A DNA stretch of 64,000 nucleotides from positions 10,586,697 through 10,650,696 of the forward strand of contig NC_044931.1 in the NCBI RefSeq assembly GCF_003576645.1. Direction: 5' to 3'. Within the stretch, counting starts at the first letter, position 1. Each line of letters begins with the position of its first letter. This document shows positions 58,100 to 64,000 of this stretch, in pieces. The position numbers were made by a program, and so were the translations under genes. Under the pieces are notes generated by a model, which saw only the letters and a program-made list of their open reading frames with translations, did not search any database and was not told where the DNA came from. This stretch comes from Ipomoea triloba. Taxonomy: Eukaryota > Streptophyta > Magnoliopsida > Solanales > Convolvulaceae.

Positions 58100-58438
58100 A
58101 TGGGAAGAACCAAAGAGCAAGCCTTGAAAAGGAATTATGAGGAAGCAAGCACAAGCCGAACAATGGCAAGAGCAGAACCACCACCTCCACCACCACAAGT
58201 TGAACCTAATGCAAGAGGAAGAAGGGTCCTTCGAGGCTTAACTCATGAACAATTGGCGCTTGTGGATATGTATAAGTCAGAGAATTTAATTGGAGTGAAA
58301 TACTTTGATCCGAGTGTGCTAAGGGAATTTGGGTTTGAAGACATGGTAAATCGGTTGCTAAGACAACCGCAATGGAGCAAAGTATTCGAATGGAGAGGAC
58401 CGACATATACTCCGGTTACCTATGAGTTTCTTGCTTGA
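58100..58438 (+). CDS. Satellite ORF unit, ARGRR subtype, 112 aa
   Basis: Intact; no private change noticed. Confidence 0.35.
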   Translation: MGRTKEQALKRNYEEASTSRTMARAEPPPPPPQVEPNARGRRVLRGLTHEQLALVDMYKSENLIGVKYFDPSVLREFGFEDMVNRLLRQPQWSKVFEWRGPTYTPVTYEFLA

Positions 58439-58530
58439 GATGTGTCCCACTAAAACATTAGGTTCCCTATGCGTGGAGTTCAGACTTACATTTCCTTATT
58501 TTTCATGCACTTTACCGCTTTTTTTAGGAA

Positions 58531-58869
58531 ATGGGAAGAACCAAAGAGCAAGCCTTGAAAAGGAATTATGAGGAAGCAAGCACAAGCCGAACAATGGCAA
58601 GAGCAGAACCACCACCTCCACCACCACAAGTTGAACCTAATGCAAGAGGAAGAAGGGTCCTTCGAGGCTTAACTCATGAACAATTGGCGCTTGTGGATAT
58701 GTATAAGTCAGAGAATTTAATTGGAGTGAAATACTTTGATCCGAGTGTGCTAAGGGAATTTGGGTTTGAAGACATGGTAAATCGGTTGCTAAGACAACCG
58801 CAATGGAGCAAAGTATTCGAATGGAGAGGACCGACATATACTCCGGTTACCTATGAGTTTCTTGCTTGA
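58531..58869 (+). CDS. Satellite ORF unit, ARGRR subtype, 112 aa
   Basis: Intact; no private change noticed. Confidence 0.35.
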   Translation: MGRTKEQALKRNYEEASTSRTMARAEPPPPPPQVEPNARGRRVLRGLTHEQLALVDMYKSENLIGVKYFDPSVLREFGFEDMVNRLLRQPQWSKVFEWRGPTYTPVTYEFLA

Positions 58870-58961
58870 GATGTGTCCCACTAAAACATTAGGTTCCCTA
58901 TGCGTGGAGTTCAGACTTACATTTCCTTATTTTTCATGCACTTTACCGCTTTTTTTAGGAA

Positions 58962-59300
58962 ATGGGAAGAACCAAAGAGCAAGCCTTGAAAAGGAATTAT
59001 GAGGAAGCAAGCACAAGCCGAACAATGGCAAGAGCAGAACCACCACCTCCACCACCACAAGTTGAACCTAATGCAAGAGGAAGAAGGGTCCTTCGAGGCT
59101 TAACTCATGAACAATTGGCGCTTGTGGATATGTATAAGTCAGAGAATTTAATTGGAGTGAAATACTTTGATCCGAGTGTGCTAAGGGAATTTGGGTTTGA
59201 AGACATGGTAAATCGGTTGCTAAGACAACCGCAATGGAGCAAAGTATTCGAATGGAGAGGACCGACATATACTCCGGTTACCTATGAGTTTCTTGCTTGA
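58962..59300 (+). CDS. Satellite ORF unit, ARGRR subtype, 112 aa
   Basis: Intact; last open unit of the run. Confidence 0.35.
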   Translation: MGRTKEQALKRNYEEASTSRTMARAEPPPPPPQVEPNARGRRVLRGLTHEQLALVDMYKSENLIGVKYFDPSVLREFGFEDMVNRLLRQPQWSKVFEWRGPTYTPVTYEFLA

Positions 59301-59392
59301 GATGTGTCCCACTAAAACATTAGGTTCCCTATGCGTGGAGTTCAGACTTACATTTCCTTATTTTTCATGCACTTTACCGCTTTTTTTAGGAA

Positions 59393-59730
59393 ATGGGAAG
59401 AACCAAAGAGCAAGCCTTGAAAAGGAATTATGAGAAACAAGCACAAGCCGAACAATGGCAAGAGCAGAACCACCACCTCCACCACCACAAGTTGAACCTA
59501 ATGCAAGAGGAAGAAGGGTCCTTCGAGGCTTAACTCATGAACAATTGGCGCTTGTGGATATGTATAAGTCAGAGAATTTAATTGGAGTGAAATACTTTGA
59601 TCCGAGTGTGCTAAGGGAATTTGGGTTTGAAGACATGGTAAATCGGTTGCTAAGACAACCGCAATGGAGCAAAGTATTCGAATGGAGAGGACCGACATAT
59701 ACTCCGGTTACCTATGAGTTTCTTGCTTGA
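59393..59730 (+). pseudogene. Satellite ORF unit, ARGRR subtype, frameshifted
   Basis: TATGAGAAACAAGC replaces TATGAGGAAGCAAGC, one base short, breaking the frame after about 14 codons. The rest is as in its neighbours. Confidence 0.85.
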
Positions 59731-59821
59731 GATGTGTCCCACTAAAACATTAGGTTCCCTATGCGTGGAGTTCAGAGTTACATTTCCTTGTTTTCATGCA
59801 CTTCACCGCTTTTTTTAGGAA

Positions 59822-60160
59822 ATGGGAAGAACCAAAGAGCAAGCCTTGAAAAGGAATTATGAGGAAGCAAGCACAAGCCGAACAATGGCAAGAGCAGAAC
59901 CACCCCCTCCAACACCACAAGTTGAACCTAATGCAATAGGAACAAGGGTCCTCCGAGGCTTAACTCATGAACAATTGCCGCTTGTGGATGTGTACAAGTC
60001 AGAGAATTTTATTGGACGGAAATACTTTGATCCGAGTGTGCAAACGGAATTAGGGTTTGAAGACATGGTAAATCTGTTGCTAAGACACCCGCAATGGAGC
60101 AAAGTATTCAAATGGAGAGGACCGAGATATACTGCGGTTACCTATGAGTTTCCGTCTTGA
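59822..60160 (+). CDS. Satellite ORF unit, 112 aa
   Basis: QVEPNAIGT subtype with IGRKYF, SVQTELGF and KWRGPRYTAV, ending FPS. Confidence 0.35.
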   Translation: MGRTKEQALKRNYEEASTSRTMARAEPPPPTPQVEPNAIGTRVLRGLTHEQLPLVDVYKSENFIGRKYFDPSVQTELGFEDMVNLLLRHPQWSKVFKWRGPRYTAVTYEFPS

Positions 60161-60251
60161 GATGTGTCCCACTAAAACATTAGGTTCCCTATGCGTGGAG
60201 TTCAGAGTTACATTTCCTTGTTTTCATGCACTTCACCGCTTTTTTTAGGAA

Positions 60252-60590
60252 ATGGGAAGAACTAAAGAGCAAGTCTTGAAAAGGAATTATGAGGAAGCAA
60301 GCAAAAGCCGAACAATGGCAAGAGCAGAACCACCCCTTCCAACACCACAAGTTTAACCTAATGCAATAGGAACAAGGGTCCTCCGAGGCTTAACTCATGA
60401 ATAATTGCCGCTTGTGGATGTGTATAAGTCAGAGAATTTTATTGGAGGGAAATACTTTGATCCGAGTGTGCTAAGGGAATTTGGGTTTGAAGACATCGTA
60501 AATCGGTTGCTAAGACACCCGCAATGGAGCAAAGTATTCAAATGGAGAGGACCGACATATACTCCGGTTACCTATGAGTTTCTTGCTTGA
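60252..60590 (+). pseudogene. Satellite ORF unit with two stops
   Basis: GAA to TAA at 60354 (PQV*PN), and the CAA to TAA change in HEQ, also present in the unit at 47709. Confidence 0.88.
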
Positions 60591-60682
60591 GATGTGTCCA
60601 ACAAAAACATTAGGTTCCCTATGCGTGGAGTTCAGACTTACATTTCCTTTTTTTTCATGCACTTTACCGCTTTTTTTAGAAA

Positions 60683-61020
60683 ATAGGAAGAAGCAAAGAA
60701 CAGGACTTGAAAAAAATTGTGAGGAAGCAAGCACGAGCCGAACATTGGTAAGAGCAGAACCACCACCTCCACGACCACAAGTTGAACCTAATGTAAGAAG
60801 AACAAGGGTCCTCCGAGGCTTAACTCATGAACAATTGGCGCTTGTGGATGTGTATAAGTCAGAGAATTTAATTGGGGGGAAATATTTTGATCCGAGTGTG
60901 CTAAGGGAATTTGGGTTTGAAGACATTGTAAATCGGTTGCTAAGACACCCGCAATGGATCAAAGTATTCGAGTGGAGAGGACCGACATATACTCCGGTTA
61001 CCTATGAGTTTCTTGTTTGA
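60683..61020 (+). pseudogene. Satellite ORF unit, start lost and 1-bp deletion
   Basis: ATG is ATA and a base is missing in GACTTGAAAAAAATTGTG. From CEEASTSR on the frame is open to FLV. A longer frame that enters from the previous unit is created by the deletion and is not a gene start. Confidence 0.8.
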
Positions 61021-61112
61021 GATGTGTCCCACTAAAACATTATGTTCCCTATGCGTGGAGTTCAGACTTACATTTCCTTATTTTTCATGCACTTTACCGC
61101 TTTTTTTAGGAA

Positions 61113-61451
61113 ATGGGAAGAACCAAAGAGCAAGCCTTGAAATGGAATTATGAGGAAGCAAGCACAAGCCGAACAATGGCAAGAGCAGAACCACCACCTC
61201 CACCACCACAAGTTGAACCTAATGCAAGAGGAACAAGGGTCCTCCGAGGCTTAACTCATGAACAATTGGCGCTTGTGGATGTGTATAAGTCAGAGAATTT
61301 AATTGGGGGGAAATACTTTGATCCGAGTGTGCTAAGGGAATTTGGGTTTGAAGACATGGTAAATCGGTTGCTAAGACACCCGCAATGGAGCAAAGTATTC
61401 GAATGGAGAGGACCGACATATACTCCGGTTACCTATGAGTTTCTTGTTTGA
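61113..61451 (+). CDS. Satellite ORF unit, 112 aa
   Basis: QVEPNARGT subtype with LIGGKYF and SVLREFGF, close to the likely ancestor of the ARGRR run. Confidence 0.35.
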   Translation: MGRTKEQALKWNYEEASTSRTMARAEPPPPPPQVEPNARGTRVLRGLTHEQLALVDVYKSENLIGGKYFDPSVLREFGFEDMVNRLLRHPQWSKVFEWRGPTYTPVTYEFLV

Positions 61452-61542
61452 GATGTGTCCCACTAAAACATTATGTTCCCTATGCGTGGAGTTCAGACTT
61501 AAATTTCCTTATTTTTCATGCACTTTACCGCGTTTTTTAAAA

Positions 61543-62007
61543 ATGGGAAGAAGCAAAGAACAAGCCCTGAAAAGGAATTATGAGGAAGCAAGCACAAGCC
61601 GAACAATGGTAAGAGCAGAACCACCCCCTCCACCACCCCAAGTTGAACCTAATGAAATAGAAACAAGGGTCCTCCGAGGCTTAACTCATGAACAATTGCC
61701 GCTTGTGGATGTGTATAAGTCAGAGAATTTAATTGGGGGGAAATATTTTGATCCGAGTGTGCTAAGGGAATTTGGGTTTGAAGACATGGTAAATCCGAGT
61801 GTGCTAAGGGAATTTGGGTTTGAAGACATGGTAAATCGGAGTGTGCTAAGGGAATTTGGGTTTGAAGACATGGTAAATCGGTTGCTACTAAGGGAATTTG
61901 GGTTTGAAGACATGGTAAATCGGTTGCTACGACACCCGCAATGGATCAAAGTATTCGAGTGGAGAGGACCGACATATACTCCGGTTACCTATGAGTTTCT
62001 TGTTTGA
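61543..62007 (+). CDS. Satellite ORF unit lengthened to 154 aa by 42-bp duplications
   Basis: Open from ATG, with VLREFGFEDMVN present four times through three 42-bp duplications (61753-61929). PNEIET, the ungapped form of the TAA-38 subtype. Without the duplications it is 112 aa. Confidence 0.3.
   Translation: MGRSKEQALKRNYEEASTSRTMVRAEPPPPPPQVEPNEIETRVLRGLTHEQLPLVDVYKSENLIGGKYFDPSVLREFGFEDMVNPSVLREFGFEDMVNRSVLREFGFEDMVNRLLLREFGFEDMVNRLLRHPQWIKVFEWRGPTYTPVTYEFLV
61753..61929. repeat. Three overlapping 42-bp exact tandem duplications
   Basis: Copies start at 61753/61795, 61797/61839 and 61846/61888. They add 126 bp to the unit. Confidence 0.95.
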
Positions 62008-62099
62008 GATGTGTCCCACTAAAACATTATGTTCCCTATGCGTGGAGTTCAGACTTACATTTCCTTATTTTTCATGCACTTTACTGCTTTTTTTAGGAA

Positions 62100-62439
62100 A
62101 TGGGAAGAAGCAAAGAACAAGCCTTGAAAAGGAATTATGAGGAAGCAAGCACAAGCCGAACAATGGCAAGAGCAGAACCACCCCCTCCACCACCCCAAGT
62201 TGAACCTAATGAAATAGAAACAAGGGTCCTCCGAGGCTTAACTCATGAACAATTGCCGCTTGTGGATGTGTACAAGTCAGAGAATTTTATTGGGGGGGAA
62301 ATACTTTGATCCTAGTGTGCTAAGGGAATTTGGGTTTGAAGACATGGTAAATCGGTTGCTAAGACACCCGCAATGGAGCAAAGTATTCAAATGGAAAGGA
62401 CCGACATATACTCCGGTTACCTATGAGTTTCTTGCTTGA
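62100..62439 (+). pseudogene. Satellite ORF unit, 1-bp insertion in G run
   Basis: The G run before AAATAC has seven G (62290-62296) instead of six, shifting the frame after IGG. PNEIET subtype. Confidence 0.85.
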
Positions 62440-62451
62440 GATGTGTCCAAC

Positions 62452-62582
62452 AAAAACATTAGGTTCCCTATGCGTGGAGTTCAGACTTACATTAAAAACA
62501 TTAGGTTCCCTATGCGTGGAGTTCAGACTTACATTTCCTTCATTAGGTTCCCTATGCGTGGAGTTCAGACTTACATTTCCTT
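62452..62582. repeat. Two overlapping 42-bp exact tandem duplications in a spacer
   Basis: 62452-62493 repeats at 62494-62535, and 62499-62540 at 62541-62582. Confidence 0.95.
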
Positions 62583-62614
62583 ATTTTTCATGCACTTTAC
62601 CGTTTTTTTAGGAA

Positions 62615-63037
62615 ATGGGAAGAAGCAAAGAACAAGCCTTGAAAAGAAATTGTGAGGAAGGAAGAAGCAAAGAACAAGCCTTGAAAAGAAATTGTGAGGA
62701 AGCAAGCACAAGAGAACAAGCCTTGAAAAGAAATTGTGAGGAAGCAAGCACAAGGCGAACAATGGTAAGAGCAGAACAACCACTTGCACGACCACTAGTT
62801 GAACCTAATGTAAGACGAACAAGGGTCCTCCGAGGCTTAACGCATGAACAATTGGCGCTTGTGGATGTGTATAAGTCAGAGAATTTAATTGGGGGGAAAT
62901 ACTTTGATCCGAGTGTGCTAAGGGAATTTGGGTTTGAAGACATTGTAAATCGGTTGCTAAGACACCCGCAATGGAGCAAAGTATTCAAATGGAGTGGACC
63001 GAGACATACTGCGGTTACCTATGAGTTTCTTCCTTGA
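62615..63037 (+). CDS. Satellite ORF unit lengthened to 140 aa by 42-bp duplications
   Basis: Open frame in which the N-terminal GRSKEQALKRNCEE is repeated in frame by two 42-bp duplications. It then has QPLARPLVEPN, LIGGKYF and KWSGPRHTAV. The underlying unit is 112 aa. Confidence 0.3.
   Translation: MGRSKEQALKRNCEEGRSKEQALKRNCEEASTREQALKRNCEEASTRRTMVRAEQPLARPLVEPNVRRTRVLRGLTHEQLALVDVYKSENLIGGKYFDPSVLREFGFEDIVNRLLRHPQWSKVFKWSGPRHTAVTYEFLP
62618..62754. repeat. Two 42-bp exact tandem duplications
   Basis: 62618-62659 repeats at 62660-62701, and 62671-62712 at 62713-62754. Confidence 0.95.
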
Positions 63038-63129
63038 GATGTGTCCCACTAAAACATTAGGTTCCCTATGCGTGGAGTTCAGACTTACATTTCCTTATTT
63101 TTCATGCACTTTACTGCTTTTTTTAGGAA

Positions 63130-63468
63130 ATGGGAAGAAGCAAAGAACAAGCCTTGAAAAGAAATTATGAAGAAGCAAGCACAAGCCGAACAGTGGTCAG
63201 AGCAGAACCACCACCTCCACGACCACAAGTTGAACTTAATGTAAGAGGAACAATGGTCCACCGAGGCTTAACTCATGAACAATTGGCGCTTGTGGATGTG
63301 TATAAGTCAGAGAATTTAATTGGGGGGAAATACTTTGATCCGAGTGTGCTAAGGGAATTTGAGTTTGAAGACATGGTAAATCGGTTGCTAAGACACCCGC
63401 AATGGAGCAAAGTATTCGAATGGAGAGGACCGACATATACTCCGGTTACCTATAAGTTTTTTGCTTGA
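63130..63468 (+). CDS. Satellite ORF unit, 112 aa
   Basis: QVELNVRGT variant with FEFEDMVN and a YKFFA end. Confidence 0.35.
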   Translation: MGRSKEQALKRNYEEASTSRTVVRAEPPPPRPQVELNVRGTMVHRGLTHEQLALVDVYKSENLIGGKYFDPSVLREFEFEDMVNRLLRHPQWSKVFEWRGPTYTPVTYKFFA

Positions 63469-63515
63469 GATGTGTCCAACTAAAACATTAGGTTCCCTAT
63501 GGAGTTCAGACTTAC

Positions 63516-63691
63516 ATTTCCTTATTTTTCATGCACTTTACCACTTTTTTTAGGAAAATTTCCTTATTTTTCATGCACTTTACCACTTTTTTTAGGAAAT
63601 GGGCCTTATTTTTCATGCACTTTACCACTTTTTTTAGGAAATGGGAAGAATTTTTCATGCACTTTACCACTTTTTTTAGGAAATGGGAAGA
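63516..63691. repeat. Three overlapping 42-bp exact tandem duplications
   Basis: Copies start at 63516/63558, 63562/63604 and 63608/63650, covering the spacer pyrimidine tract and the ATG. The ATG of the next unit is therefore seen more than once. Confidence 0.95.
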
Positions 63692-64000
63692 AGCAAAGAA
63701 CAAGCCTTGAAAAGAAATTATGAGGAAGCAAGCACAAGCTGAACAATGGTAAGAGCAGAACGACCACCTCCATGACCACTAGTTGAACCTAATATAAGAG
63801 GAACAAGGGTCCTCCGAGTCTTAACTCATGAACAATTGGCGCTTGTGGATGTGTATAAGTCAGAGAATTTAATTGGGGGAAATACTTTGATCCAAGTGTG
63901 CTAAGGGAATTAGGGTTTGAAGCAATCGTAAATCTGTTGCTAAGACACCCGCAATGGAGCAAAGTATTCGAATGGAGAGGACCGACATATACTCCGGTTA
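63683..64000 (+). pseudogene. Satellite ORF unit with two stops and a frameshift, cut by window end
   Basis: CGA to TGA at 63740 and at 63773, then one G missing in TTGGGGGAAATAC. It continues past the window. Confidence 0.85.

Larger units (their letters stand above)
56377..59730 (+). repeat. Homogenised run of eight near-identical satellite units
   Basis: Starts at 56377, 56807, 57238, 57669, 58100, 58531, 58962 and 59393. All encode PNARGRRVL, VDMYKSENLIGVKYF and LLRQPQW, a set found nowhere else in the window. The few differences are in spacers and in the last unit. Recent amplification of one unit. Confidence 0.93.
46071..64000 (+). repeat. 430/431-bp coding-derived satellite, 39 visible units
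   Basis: Each unit is a 339-bp frame (112 codons plus stop) and a 92-bp spacer; start codons fall 430 or 431 bp apart. The peptide has a basic N-terminus (MGRTKEQALKRNYEEAS), a proline run near residues 26-32, then RGLTHEQL, YKSENLIG, KYFDPSVLREFGFEDMVN, QWSKVFEWRGPTYTPVTYEF. The last part resembles, from memory, the N-terminal domain of plant retrotransposon ORF1 or putative plant transposon proteins, which continue far beyond this point. The spacer ends in a pyrimidine tract and AG (CTTTTTTTAG) 3 bp before ATG, like a 3' splice site. I infer a transposon coding fragment turned into a satellite, not a gene family. Confidence 0.9.

Noticed and set aside
60574..61020. 148-codon frame crossing from one satellite unit to the next
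   Set aside because: It reads through the spacer and is brought into the usual frame by a 1-bp deletion; the real unit start (ATG to ATA) is lost.

Overview
The window is nuclear DNA of a flowering plant. The evidence is 5S rRNA genes of the angiosperm type, tRNA-Phe(GAA) genes with the plant nuclear sequence, and a satellite derived from the coding part of a plant transposable-element protein. I cannot name the species; a legume is possible but not shown. There is no ordinary single-copy gene, and almost every base belongs to one of four unrelated tandem-repeat families or to runs of N.

Layout: (1) 1-1202, a 77-bp satellite with a 154-bp dimeric sub-block. (2) 2203-36991, a 1.19-kb AT-rich tandem repeat carrying one tRNA-Phe(GAA) gene or relic per unit, 31 in all. 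The first part is diverged. The last 17 units (from 16940) repeat at 1191 bp almost without change and all carry the same altered D-loop. (3) 37992-45070, a 5S rDNA array on the + strand with 27 full, partial or deleted genes, usually 256 bp apart. (4) 46071-64000, a 430/431-bp satellite whose unit holds a 112-codon reading frame plus a 92-bp spacer. Of 39 visible units, 20 are open from ATG to the usual stop, one is a 5'-truncated fragment that stays open, and 18 carry stops, frameshifts or a lost start.

The four blocks are separated by runs of exactly 1000 N (1203-2202, 36992-37991, 45071-46070). They are therefore probably contigs joined with conventional spacers, as in an unplaced pseudomolecule, and their adjacency should not be read as chromosomal linkage.

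The most striking hidden pattern is technical. Ten clusters contain 24 perfect tandem duplications, each exactly 42 bp long, in two unrelated repeat families. Each adds a multiple of 42 bp to an otherwise regular unit. Together with exact or nearly exact flush duplications of 61, 171 and 112 bp on either side of three short N runs, this indicates unmerged fixed-length overlaps in the assembly. Apparent novel repeat proteins in those places are artefacts.

Biologically, the notable points are the large tRNA-Phe array with homogenisation of a probably defective D-loop variant, the paired U49-A65 change in the T-stem, the co-amplification of intact and stop-carrying versions of the coding-derived satellite, and subfamily structure in the 5S array.
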